A DNA stretch of 40,010 bases. Origin: Collinsella sp. OM04-5. GTDB lineage: Bacteria > Actinomycetota > Coriobacteriia > Coriobacteriales > Coriobacteriaceae. This document shows, in pieces, positions 7,820 to 15,949 of this stretch (its first letter is position 1; each line of letters begins with the position of its first letter). The translations under genes were made by a program, and so were the position numbers. The notes beneath the pieces were generated by a model that saw nothing but the letters and a program-made list of their open reading frames with translations, did no database searches and was not told where the DNA came from. The stretch covers positions 279 through 40,288 of the forward strand of contig NZ_QSUU01000018.1 of the NCBI RefSeq assembly GCF_003439125.1, read 5' to 3'.

Positions 7820-10699
7820 ATGTCTGATTCCTCTATCGTTATTCGCGGTGCGCGCGAGCACAACTTGCGCGATATCGATGTATCCATTCCACGCGACCAG
7901 CTCGTGGTCATTACCGGCCTTTCCGGCTCGGGCAAGAGCTCGCTGGCGTTCGACACGATCTATGCCGAGGGCCAGCGCCGCTACGTCGAGAGCCTGTCGA
8001 GCTATGCGCGTCAGTTTTTGGGCCAGATGGACAAACCCGATCTGGACTCGATCGACGGCCTTTCGCCGGCTGTTTCGATCGATCAAAAGACGACATCCAA
8101 GAATCCTCGATCGACGGTGGGCACCGTAACCGAGATTTATGACTACCTGCGACTGCTGTTTGCTCGCGTCGGTACGCCGCACTGCCCCGAGTGCGGTCGC
8201 ATAATCGAGCGCCAGACGACCGACCAGGTTGCCGATAAAGTCCTGGCTGCGGGGGAGGGCCGCCGCGCGTTCGTGCTGGCACCGGTGGTTCGCGGTCGTA
8301 AGGGCGAGTATGCCAAGCTGTTCGAGGATCTTCGCGCCGAGGGCTTTAGCCGCGTGCGCGTCGACGGCGAGGTTCGCTCGCTTGATGACCCTATCGATTT
8401 GGATAAGAAATTCAAGCACGATATCGAGGTCGTGGTCGACCGTATCGTGATTCGCGAGAACTCCCTGGGCCGTATTGCCGAGTCCGTTGAACAGGCGACT
8501 GCGCTGGCGCACGGCAATGTGAACGTATACTTGCTGCCCGACCGCGACGCTCCCGAGGGGACCGAAGGCGAGTTGCTGGAGTATTCGCTGGCGCTGGCGT
8601 GCCCGGAGCATGGGCACTCCATCGATGACCTGCAGCCGCGCGATTTCTCGTTCAACGCGCCCTATGGCGCGTGCCCCGAGTGCGATGGCCTGGGCTTTAA
8701 GAAGACGGTCGATGCCGAAGCGCTAATCGAAGACCCCTCGAAGTCGATCGCCGACGGGGTCTTTGGCAGCCTGTTTGGCAACTCTAACTACTATCCGCAG
8801 ATTTTCGCTGCGGTCTGCAAACACTTTAAGGTGAGCGTCGATACGCCGTGGGAGGATCTGCCTCCGCGGGTGCGTCGCGCGTTTTTAGACGGCATGGGCG
8901 ACCAGAAGATTTCGGTCGACTATCAAAAGCTCGATGGGCGTCGCAGCCAGTGGGACACCAAGTTCTCGGGCGTGCGCAATATCCTGTACGAGCGCTATAA
9001 CGAGACGACGAATGAGAACACCAGGGCGCGCTTGGAGAAGTACATTCGCGAGGAGCCGTGCTCGAGTTGCCATGGTGCTCGTCTGCGCCCCGAGATGCTC
9101 GCCGTTACCGTAGGCGGTAAGTCCATTTACGAGGTCTGCTGCCTGTCGTGCCGCGAGTCGCTCGAGTTTTTTGAGGGCCTGGAGCTTACCGAGCGCCAAC
9201 AATTTATCGGCGGGCGCATCGTTAAGGAAATCCTGGAGCGCCTGCGCTTTCTGGTCGATGTCGGACTCGACTATCTGACCCTCGACCGTGCCTCGGCGAC
9301 GCTTTCCGGAGGCGAGGCCCAGCGCATTCGCCTGGCAACGCAGATCGGCGCCGGCCTCATGGGTGTCCTGTACATTTTGGACGAGCCATCGATCGGCCTC
9401 CATCAGCGCGATAACGAGCGCCTGATCAAGACGCTTGAGCGCCTGCGCGATATCGGCAATACCGTCATCGTCGTTGAGCATGATGAGGATACGATTCGTG
9501 CTGCCGACTATGTGATCGACATGGGCCCTGGCGCGGGCGTGAACGGCGGACACGTGGTCGCCGCGGGAACGCCTGCCGATATCATGGCGTGCCCCGATTC
9601 GATGACGGGTGCCTACCTGACTGGCAAGCGAATGATTCGGGTTCCCGATAAGCGCCGCAAGCCCGGTCGCGGCTGCCTTAAGATCACGGGCGCCCGTGCC
9701 AACAACCTTAAAAACGTTACCGCCAAGATTGAGTTCGGTACGCTTACGGTCGTTACCGGCGTGTCGGGATCGGGCAAGAGCTCCCTGGTTACCGACACCA
9801 TCGCGCCTGCTCTTACGAATGCCATTCATCGCTCGACGCGTCCTGTGGGCCCGTACAAAAAGCTCGAGGGTATCGAGTGCATCGATAAGGTGATCGACAT
9901 TGACCAGTCGCCGATCGGCCGTACACCGCGTTCCAATCCCGCTACGTACATTGGCCTGTGGGATGATCTGCGCGCGCTGTTTGCGAGCACACCGGAGTCG
10001 AAGGCACGCGGCTACTCGCCGGGACGTTTCTCCTTTAACGTGAGCGGCGGCCGCTGCGAAGCATGCAAGGGCGACGGACAAATTAAGATCGAGATGCACT
10101 TCCTTCCCGATATCTATGTTCCCTGCGAGGTCTGCGGCGGCAAGCGCTATAATCGCGAGACGCTTGAGGTCACCTACCGTGGTAAGACCATCTCTGACGT
10201 GCTCGACATGAGCGTCACCGAGGCGCTGGCTTTCTTTGGCAATATTCCTCAAATTAAGCGTAAGCTCCAGACTCTGTACGATGTGGGCCTGGGCTATGTG
10301 AGCTTGGGCCAGCCGGCAACGACGCTTTCGGGTGGCGAGGCACAGCGCGTAAAGCTCGCCAAGGAACTTCACCGCCGTCAGACGGGTAAGACGTTCTACA
10401 TTCTGGATGAGCCGACGACCGGTCTCCATTTTGAGGATGTCCGCCAGTTGCTCGACGTGCTGCAGCGCCTGGTCGATGCGGGCAACACGGTTCTGGTAAT
10501 CGAGCATAATCTCGATGTCATCAAGGTCGCCGACCGTCTGATCGATATGGGTCCCGAGGGCGGCAATGGCGGCGGAACCGTCGTGGTCTCGGGTACGCCG
10601 GAGCAGGTCGCGGCATGTTCGCAGAGCTACACGGGCAAGTTCTTGGCTCCGCTGCTCGAGCGCGACCGTGAGCGTCAGGCACAACTCGACGCCCAGTAA
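7820..10699 (+). CDS. uvrA: UvrABC system protein A
   Basis: UvrA is the dimeric ATPase that finds helix-distorting DNA damage and loads UvrB. The 959-aa protein contains two ABC ATPase units: Walker A GLSGSGKSS (Lys39) with signature LSGGEAQRIRLATQIG, and Walker A GVSGSGKSS (Lys653) with signature LSGGEAQRVKLAKEL. Three Cys-rich zinc modules are visible (CPECGRIIERQ; CPECDGLGF with a later CSSCHGARL; and CEACKGDGQIKIEMHF followed by CEVCGGKRY). Length and domain order are standard. ATG 7820 has AAGGAG at 7809-7814. It is a single gene divergent from mrp, with a hairpin after its stop. Regulation by LexA is suggested by the box at 7745-7758. Confidence 0.98.
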   Translation: MSDSSIVIRGAREHNLRDIDVSIPRDQLVVITGLSGSGKSSLAFDTIYAEGQRRYVESLSSYARQFLGQMDKPDLDSIDGLSPAVSIDQKTTSKNPRSTVGTVTEIYDYLRLLFARVGTPHCPECGRIIERQTTDQVADKVLAAGEGRRAFVLAPVVRGRKGEYAKLFEDLRAEGFSRVRVDGEVRSLDDPIDLDKKFKHDIEVVVDRIVIRENSLGRIAESVEQATALAHGNVNVYLLPDRDAPEGTEGELLEYSLALACPEHGHSIDDLQPRDFSFNAPYGACPECDGLGFKKTVDAEALIEDPSKSIADGVFGSLFGNSNYYPQIFAAVCKHFKVSVDTPWEDLPPRVRRAFLDGMGDQKISVDYQKLDGRRSQWDTKFSGVRNILYERYNETTNENTRARLEKYIREEPCSSCHGARLRPEMLAVTVGGKSIYEVCCLSCRESLEFFEGLELTERQQFIGGRIVKEILERLRFLVDVGLDYLTLDRASATLSGGEAQRIRLATQIGAGLMGVLYILDEPSIGLHQRDNERLIKTLERLRDIGNTVIVVEHDEDTIRAADYVIDMGPGAGVNGGHVVAAGTPADIMACPDSMTGAYLTGKRMIRVPDKRRKPGRGCLKITGARANNLKNVTAKIEFGTLTVVTGVSGSGKSSLVTDTIAPALTNAIHRSTRPVGPYKKLEGIECIDKVIDIDQSPIGRTPRSNPATYIGLWDDLRALFASTPESKARGYSPGRFSFNVSGGRCEACKGDGQIKIEMHFLPDIYVPCEVCGGKRYNRETLEVTYRGKTISDVLDMSVTEALAFFGNIPQIKRKLQTLYDVGLGYVSLGQPATTLSGGEAQRVKLAKELHRRQTGKTFYILDEPTTGLHFEDVRQLLDVLQRLVDAGNTVLVIEHNLDVIKVADRLIDMGPEGGNGGGTVVVSGTPEQVAACSQSYTGKFLAPLLERDRERQAQLDAQ

Positions 10700-10716
10700 A
10701 GAGACGCCGTCATGCG

Positions 10717-10755
10717 AGAAGCGCCACCGATTCCTTTCGATTCGGTGGCGCTTCT
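10717..10755. repeat. Strong hairpin downstream of uvrA
   Basis: A perfect 14-bp inverted repeat (10717-10730 AGAAGCGCCACCGA with 10742-10755) encloses an 11-nt loop. No T tract follows on either strand, so it is not a textbook terminator. It may end transcription in a factor-assisted way or protect the uvrA mRNA 3' end. Confidence 0.6.
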
Positions 10756-10776
10756 GTGTGTCGAGATGGCGCATGC

Positions 10777-10785
10777 TGCTACATT
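10777..10785 (+). promoter_or_regulatory. Candidate extended -10 promoter for the ybaK-murJ-uvrC run
   Basis: TGCTACATT reads as an extended -10 (TGN plus TACATT). A second -10-like TATACT lies at 10791-10796. No clear -35 is present. The 10-bp palindrome CGTTCGAACG (10806-10815) lies just downstream and could be an operator. Confidence 0.3.
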
Positions 10786-10833
10786 GGACATATACTTAGG
10801 CGTTACGTTCGAACGCGAGGGAAGGGGCATGCC

Positions 10834-11334
10834 ATGGCAAAGGCTGCAAAGACGCCGAAAACCAATGCGATGCGCGAGCTGGAAAACGCCGGCATCTCCT
10901 ATATTCTCCATACGTATGAAGACTATGGCGATGAGTCGGCGGGTTTAGGCGTTGCGATTTCGGAACAACTTGGCGAGGAGCCTGGCCAGGGTTTTAAGAC
11001 CTTGGTTTGCGTGACGCCGTCCAACGAACACGTTGTGTGCTGTATTCCCGTTGCCGACGAGCTTGACCTAAAGGCCGCCGCGCGCGCCGCTGGTGAAAAG
11101 TCGCTGACCATGATGCATGTCAAGGACTTGCTTGCCGCGACGGGGTATGTCCGGGGCGGCTGCAGTCCAGTCGGCATGAAAAAACGCTTTCGGACGCTGA
11201 TCGATGAGACATGCGTCCTTTGGGATACCATTTTTATCTCAGGCGGTAAGCGTGGCTATCAGCTTGAGCTTGCCCCCGACGACTTAGTTGCATTTTGCGG
11301 GGCGACGGTTGCCCCGATCACGAGAGAGGACTGA
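10834..11334 (+). CDS. ybaK: YbaK/EbsC-family Cys-tRNA(Pro) deacylase
   Basis: Members of this family hydrolyse mischarged aminoacyl-tRNAs in trans, YbaK itself acting on Cys-tRNA(Pro). The 166-aa product has the family features: an N-terminal helix ending in ISYILHTYED, the segment FKTLVC with the conserved catalytic Lys, and the glycine-rich GYVRGGCSPVGMKKRF that lines the pocket. ATG 10834 is preferred over the overlapping ATG 10829, which is out of frame; AAGGGG (10822-10827) lies 6 nt before it. Only 3 nt separate it from murJ, so ybaK, murJ and uvrC form one transcription unit. Substrate specificity within the YbaK/ProX group is inferred from similarity. Confidence 0.88.
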   Translation: MAKAAKTPKTNAMRELENAGISYILHTYEDYGDESAGLGVAISEQLGEEPGQGFKTLVCVTPSNEHVVCCIPVADELDLKAAARAAGEKSLTMMHVKDLLAATGYVRGGCSPVGMKKRFRTLIDETCVLWDTIFISGGKRGYQLELAPDDLVAFCGATVAPITRED

Positions 11335-11337
11335 GCG

Positions 11338-13638
11338 ATGCCGCAGGAAGAATCGAAGCGCGGGGCTCACTTTGCAAAGCGTTCGGCTTCTCAGGCGTCC
11401 GCGTCTGAGGCTTCTTCGGTCGACGACCAGATTCGAAACGCCTGGTCCGCTGCTGCAGATCCAGGGGAGACGGCCGTGTATTTGCGTGCTGCCGGTGCTG
11501 GTGCGGCGCTTCCTCGTACGATTCTCTCTTCGGGTCGCCCCGATGAGACGGCGGTGTTTTTGGCCGCGGCTCAATCCCGTGCCGGACGGATGCCTGCTGC
11601 CGCTGGGGCGTCTCGTGCGCCGCGTCCCGATGAGACAGCAGTGTTCTTGATGGCGGCTCAGGGAAAGGGCACGTTGAAGGGCGCTCCAGCCGATCGTTCC
11701 GCAAGGCATGCAACCGACGGGGATGACGAGCAGCTGCTTATGGATGACGAGTGGTCACCGCTCGGCTCGACCGATCCGGTCGAGGGCGTTGCTGTCGACG
11801 ACGATGATTGGGGCCTTTTGTCGTTTTCTGATCGAACCGCTGCCGCCAGGGAAGTTGACACGGTGTTTGGTGATGATGCCGTAGCTAACGATGGCGCTTC
11901 GTTTGACAACGATGTCACGCCTGCTGGCGGCGCTTTTTCTGCCGATGATGCCGTTTTGGTCGACGACCCCTTCGCGATAATCGATGAGCCCGATATCGAG
12001 GTTGATTCTCGACAACACACTGAAGTTAGCCCCCAATCGCAGGACGACGTAGATGATATGGGCTCGTCGGATTACTCTACGGTTGGCCGTTCTGCCGGCC
12101 TTATGACTGCGCTGACCATCGTGTCGCGCGTCACAGGGTTCATCCGCACGTGGGCTATGGCTGCCGCCATCGGCATGTCGCTGCTCTCATCTTCCTATCA
12201 GGTCGCCAACAACCTGCCCAATATGCTCTACGAGCTCGTGATGGGCGGTATGTTGGTTACCGCCTTTTTGCCGGTGTACATGGGCGTGCGTCGTGAACAG
12301 GGTCGCGACGCCTCAAACGAATACGTAGGCAATCTGCTCGGCATCCTGCTTTTGCTGCTGGGCGGCATTTCGGTGCTGGGCACCGTGTTCGCTCCGGGCT
12401 TTATCTGGACGCAGTCGTTCCTTTCGGGTGACGGCGGCAGCATAAATACAGCCGCGTTCATGTTTCGTTTCTTTGCCATCCAGATTCTGTTCTACGGGCT
12501 GGGCTCGGTGTTCTCGGGCGTTCTCAACGCACACCGCGACTACTTCTGGTCGACGTTTGCCCCGGTCCTCAACAATGTGATTGTCATTGCGAGCTTTATG
12601 GGCTTTGCGCCCGTGTCCGCACAGTTTGGCGAACGTGCCGGCATCATCTTGATTGCGGCCGGTACGACCCTCGGTGTCTTTGTTCAGATGGCTTGTCAGA
12701 TCCCCGCGCTTGGCAAGCACGGCGTGCATCCCCATATCCATATCGACTTTAAGGACCCCGCACTGCGCCAGACGATTGCGCTCGGTATCCCGACGCTGCT
12801 CGCTACGGTGTGCATGTTTGTCTCGACTTCTATCACGAACGCTGCCGCGCTGGTGGTCCAGCCCGAGACCGGTCCTTCCGTCATCGCCTATGCGCGCCTG
12901 TGGTACACGCTGCCCTACGCGCTGATTGCCGCCTCGCTTTCGACGGCGCTCTATACCGAGCTCTCTCACGACGCACAGGAGAAGGATTACGACAGCGTTC
13001 GCACGGGCATTTCGCGTGGCGTCGCCCAGATGCTGTTCTTCCTGGTTCCGTTCGCGCTGTACCTGATTGTCTTCGCGCGTCCGCTCAACATGATCTACTG
13101 CGCTGGCAAGTTCGATGAGTCCGGCGTGGCGCTGGTGTCCGAGTTCCTTGTCTACTTGGCGTTCTCGCTGCCGCTCTACGGCGTGGTCGTGCTGATGCAG
13201 AAGAGCTTCTCTGCCTTGCTCGACATGAAGCCCTATAGCCGCTATTGCCTGTATTCCGCCATCGGCCAGGCCGGCTCGGTTCTGCTGTTTGGCGTTGTGC
13301 TGGGCTTCGGTATGCCGGCAATCGCGCTTTCGTATGTCGTCGACTACGTGATCTTGGTCGGTTGCTCGCTGTGGTGGCTGCGTCGTCGTCTGCGTGGTCT
13401 TCAGGTTAAATCTATCCTGCATGGCGGTTTCTTTGGCCTTTTGCTCGGTGGCCTGGGTGCTGCCGCAGGCGCCGGCGTCATGTGGGCGCTTGAGCACTTT
13501 GTCGGGGCACTTGGCGGCTCGATTCTGATTACTCTTGGCTACGTTTGCGTTGCGGGTGTCGTCTCGCTTACTGTTACCTTTGGCCTTGCCGTCGTCCTTA
13601 AGATGCCCGAGGTCTCGGCGCTGATTCGTCGCAAGTAG
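11338..13638 (+). CDS. murJ: MurJ/MviN lipid II flippase with a long repeat-bearing cytoplasmic N-terminus
   Basis: MurJ moves lipid II across the cytoplasmic membrane for peptidoglycan synthesis. The family core begins near residue 247 (STVGRSAGLMTALTIVSRVTGFIRTW) and runs through about 14 membrane helices to the C-terminus. MurJ marks include the N-terminal SRVTGFIR and the basic interior of the first helices. Before the core is an extra segment of about 245 residues: a basic, Ser/Ala-rich start; three copies of ETAV(F/Y)L at residues 44-49, 70-75 and 99-104; then a very acidic stretch (residues 115-245) rich in Asp. Mycobacterial MurJ instead has a C-terminal pseudokinase that binds an FHA protein after phosphorylation. 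ATG 11338 follows the ybaK stop by 3 nt with AGAGGA upstream; uvrC follows with no gap. Confidence 0.93.
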   Translation: MPQEESKRGAHFAKRSASQASASEASSVDDQIRNAWSAAADPGETAVYLRAAGAGAALPRTILSSGRPDETAVFLAAAQSRAGRMPAAAGASRAPRPDETAVFLMAAQGKGTLKGAPADRSARHATDGDDEQLLMDDEWSPLGSTDPVEGVAVDDDDWGLLSFSDRTAAAREVDTVFGDDAVANDGASFDNDVTPAGGAFSADDAVLVDDPFAIIDEPDIEVDSRQHTEVSPQSQDDVDDMGSSDYSTVGRSAGLMTALTIVSRVTGFIRTWAMAAAIGMSLLSSSYQVANNLPNMLYELVMGGMLVTAFLPVYMGVRREQGRDASNEYVGNLLGILLLLLGGISVLGTVFAPGFIWTQSFLSGDGGSINTAAFMFRFFAIQILFYGLGSVFSGVLNAHRDYFWSTFAPVLNNVIVIASFMGFAPVSAQFGERAGIILIAAGTTLGVFVQMACQIPALGKHGVHPHIHIDFKDPALRQTIALGIPTLLATVCMFVSTSITNAAALVVQPETGPSVIAYARLWYTLPYALIAASLSTALYTELSHDAQEKDYDSVRTGISRGVAQMLFFLVPFALYLIVFARPLNMIYCAGKFDESGVALVSEFLVYLAFSLPLYGVVVLMQKSFSALLDMKPYSRYCLYSAIGQAGSVLLFGVVLGFGMPAIALSYVVDYVILVGCSLWWLRRRLRGLQVKSILHGGFFGLLLGGLGAAAGAGVMWALEHFVGALGGSILITLGYVCVAGVVSLTVTFGLAVVLKMPEVSALIRRK
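11467..11649 (+). repeat. Three ETAV(F/Y)L repeats encoded in murJ
   Basis: Codons for E-T-A-V-(Y/F)-L recur at 11467-11484, 11545-11562 and 11632-11649. Copies two and three extend to R-P-D-E-T-A-V-F-L and are each followed by a nearly identical A-A-Q stretch. Spacing is 26 and 29 residues. They look like tandemly derived linear motifs, not a folded repeat domain. Confidence 0.8.
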
Positions 13639-15597
13639 GTGCGCGTGGCCGGTCACGACAACATTCCAACGCTTGCCGAGCAGGTTTCGCGCGTTCCCAC
13701 GCAGCCCGGCTGCTACCTTTGGAAAGACGCCAAGGGCGATGTCATCTACGTGGGCAAGGCGAAAAACCTGCGCGCCCGTATGCGTCAGTACGTGACGCTG
13801 CAGGACGAGCGCCAGAAGATCCCGCTGATGATGCAGCTGGTGGCGAGCTTTGACTATATCGTGGTGGAGACCGAGCACGAGGCGTTGGTGCTCGAGCGCA
13901 ATTTGATTGGTCAGTACCATCCGTACTTTAACGTCGACCTCAAGGATGACAAGAGCTACCCCTTTATCGCCATTACAAAGGGCGACCTGTATCCCGCTAT
14001 CAAATACACGCGTGAGCGTCATAAGCCGGGAACGCGCTATTTTGGACCTTATACCGATAGCCGCGCGGCACGTGAGACGATAGATACGCTGCGCAAGGTT
14101 ATCCCCATCTGCTCCGCATCCTGTGCGGAGTGGCGTCGTTGTCGCCGTATCGTCGAGTCCCACAAGGGCGAGGAAGACATCGTCAATATGATTTGCGCGC
14201 AAAACGGGCGCCCCTGCTTTGACTACCATGTCGGGCGTGGCCCGGGTGCGTGTGTCGGCGCGATTTCCCCGGCAGACTATGCCAAGAACGTCAAGCGTGT
14301 CGAGCGCTTTTTGTCGGGCCATCGCAAGGATGTCGTCGATGAGCTGACCTCCGAGATGACGGATGCCGCTGAGGCGCTCGACTTTGAGCGCGCGGCACGC
14401 GTCAAACGTCGTTTGGAGGTCATCAGGGGTCTGGACGATCGTCAGCAAGTCGTTTTTCCCTCCAGTGTCGATATAGATGTCATCGGTTTCTATCGCGAGG
14501 AGACCATCTCCGCCGCTTGCGTCTTCGTCGTTCGCGAGGGCCGAACAGTTCGCACCTGCGAGTTCATTCTCGACAAGGGTCTTGATGTTGACGAGGAAGA
14601 GCTCCAGTCGGGCTTTCTTAAGCGCTATTACGACGAGACGGCTGATATTCCAGCTGAGGTCAACCTTTCCGTCGAGCTTGAGGATGCGGAAGCACTGGGG
14701 GAGTGGCTTGCGGGCAAGCGTGAGCGTTCCTGCCATCTCCATAGGCCGCAGCGTGGCGAAAAGCACCGTCTGCTCGATATGGCATCCAAAAATGCGCGCC
14801 ATGCCCTCATGCGCTACATGATGCGAACGGGGTACGCTGACGATCGCACCAATCAAGCGCTCCTGGAGCTCGAAAGTGCGTTGGCGCTGCCATCGCCGCC
14901 GTTGCGTATCGAGTGCTTCGATATCTCTACGCTGCATGGCACCTTTACGGTCGCCTCGATGGTGGTGTTTACCAACGGCCGCGCCGACAAGAGCCAGTAC
15001 CGCCGCTTTAAAATCCAGGCCGAATTGGACGAGGCGAATGACTTCGTTTCGATGTCCGAGGTTTTGGGGCGTCGCTATGCTCCCGAGCGGATGGCCGACG
15101 AACGTTTTGGCTCGCGCCCCGATCTGCTCGTTGTCGACGGCGGCAAGCCGCAATTGACGGCTGCAATTAAACAACTTGAGGCCCTTGGGCTCGATATACC
15201 AGTTTGTGGCTTGGCAAAGGCCGATGAGGAGGTTTTCGTGCCTTGGGACGAGACTCCCGTCGTGCTACCGACCGGGTCCGCGTCGCTCTATCTCATCAAG
15301 CAGGTGCGCGATGAGTCGCACCGTTTTGCAATTACATTTCATCGTGAGTTGCGCGATAAAGCCATGACGGTTTCGGTACTCGATGACGTTCCAGGCGTGG
15401 GACCCACTAGAAAACGTGCCATATTGCGCCATTTTGGCTCGATGAAGCGTTTGCGCGCGGCGAGCGAGCGAGAGATCGCGGAAGTTCGCGGCATACCTGC
15501 CGATGTCGCCAAGGCGGTCCACGAGACGCTCGTCGCATGGAATGCCGAGCGCGCCGAGGCATCGGCTAGCCATTCCGATAGCTCAACACGAGCCTAA
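13639..15597 (+). CDS. uvrC: UvrABC system protein C
   Basis: UvrC makes the 3' and 5' incisions around the lesion marked by UvrB. The 652-aa protein has the GIY-YIG nuclease at its start (PGCYLWKDAKGDVIYVGKAKNLRARMRQYV), a Cys-rich region (residues 158-205), the UVR motif that binds UvrB (ALDFERAARVKRRLEVI), an RNase H-like C-terminal nuclease with IECFDIS and LLVVDGGKPQL, and a final helix-hairpin-helix (DVPGVGPTRKRAILRHFGS). The Cys-rich region holds an insertion compared with E. coli and lacks one of the four expected cluster Cys. The start is GTG 13639, directly abutting the murJ stop, or GTG 13645; neither has a clear Shine-Dalgarno sequence, so coupled translation is likely. Confidence 0.96.
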   Translation: MRVAGHDNIPTLAEQVSRVPTQPGCYLWKDAKGDVIYVGKAKNLRARMRQYVTLQDERQKIPLMMQLVASFDYIVVETEHEALVLERNLIGQYHPYFNVDLKDDKSYPFIAITKGDLYPAIKYTRERHKPGTRYFGPYTDSRAARETIDTLRKVIPICSASCAEWRRCRRIVESHKGEEDIVNMICAQNGRPCFDYHVGRGPGACVGAISPADYAKNVKRVERFLSGHRKDVVDELTSEMTDAAEALDFERAARVKRRLEVIRGLDDRQQVVFPSSVDIDVIGFYREETISAACVFVVREGRTVRTCEFILDKGLDVDEEELQSGFLKRYYDETADIPAEVNLSVELEDAEALGEWLAGKRERSCHLHRPQRGEKHRLLDMASKNARHALMRYMMRTGYADDRTNQALLELESALALPSPPLRIECFDISTLHGTFTVASMVVFTNGRADKSQYRRFKIQAELDEANDFVSMSEVLGRRYAPERMADERFGSRPDLLVVDGGKPQLTAAIKQLEALGLDIPVCGLAKADEEVFVPWDETPVVLPTGSASLYLIKQVRDESHRFAITFHRELRDKAMTVSVLDDVPGVGPTRKRAILRHFGSMKRLRAASEREIAEVRGIPADVAKAVHETLVAWNAERAEASASHSDSSTRA

Positions 15598-15610
15598 ACA
15601 ACTGGTATAC

Positions 15611-15640
15611 ATGCTTGCGCGATTTTCAAGCATTTATTTC
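15611..15640 (+). terminator. Probable terminator after uvrC
   Basis: ATGCTTG (15611-15617) pairs with CAAGCAT (15627-15633) around a 9-nt loop. A T-rich stretch, TTATTTC, follows. It lies 14 nt after the uvrC stop. Confidence 0.6.
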
Positions 15641-15749
15641 GCCATGATTACCTGCTGGTTTCGGGTTTTATTAACGCTAAAACGTTTGACTAACCCAAGG
15701 AACAGCCCTGCTATCCTGCGGTTTGACGAAGACTGATATCTCACCTCAT

Positions 15750-15830
15750 CGATACATACTGTCTACAGTATCGTTTGTCAACGAATTCGGTGAACGGTAG
15801 TAAATACCGTTCAAGCGGATGTATGTATCG
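15750..15830 (+). promoter_or_regulatory. Nested inverted repeats upstream of the nan operon (operators or RNA switch)
   Basis: CGATACATAC (15750-15759) is the exact reverse complement of 15821-15830. Inside lie a dyad of 7-bp arms, ATACTGT-CT-ACAGTAT (15756-15771), and a dyad of 9-bp arms, TGAACGGTA-N5-TACCGTTCA (15791-15813). The first inner dyad shares bases with the outer arm, so as RNA the two cannot form together. As DNA, the two inner dyads look like operators of a dimeric repressor such as a GntR-type NanR. Confidence 0.6.
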
Positions 15831-15897
15831 GTCGCCGAGCGCGGCACCCAAGTTGGGTTCGTCGGTAGGTAAGGTATATATCGTCCGCAAGTTGCGC

Positions 15898-15919
15898 GGG
15901 GGCACGTCTAGGTGCTCCC
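15898..15919 (+). repeat. Hairpin in the nan leader
   Basis: GGGGGCAC (15898-15905) pairs with GTGCTCCC (15912-15919), 8 bp with one G-U, loop of 6. No T tract follows, so it is leader structure and not a terminator. It ends 20 nt before the ribosome-binding site. Confidence 0.5.
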
Positions 15920-15949
15920 GGGTAAGATTCTCTATTGATAGGAGAAGAC

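Larger units (their letters stand above)
15598..15949 (+). other. 352-bp leader and regulatory region of the sialic-acid operon
   Basis: No gene is seen in this gap. In order it holds the uvrC terminator; an AT-rich stretch with TAAAACGTTT (15678-15687); TTGACT (15686-15691) with TATCCT (15712-15717) 20 bp later, a poorly spaced promoter; the nested inverted repeats at 15750-15830; TTGGGT (15853-15858) followed 16 bp later by TATATA (15875-15880), another promoter candidate; an 8-bp hairpin at 15898-15919; and the ribosome-binding site AGGAG (15940-15944). Which promoter is used cannot be decided from sequence. The choice determines whether the repeats act as DNA operators or as RNA structure. 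Confidence 0.6.

Noticed and set aside
10806..10815. CGTTCGAACG before ybaK as an SOS box
   Set aside because: It has the half-sites in the wrong order and spacing (GTTCGAAC instead of GAAC-N4-GTTC). It may be some other operator, but nothing supports one.
15603..15880. GGTATA hexamers (15604-15609, 15873-15878) like the E. coli NanR operator
   Set aside because: Only two copies, about 270 bp apart and not in tandem as in E. coli. Such hexamers are expected by chance.
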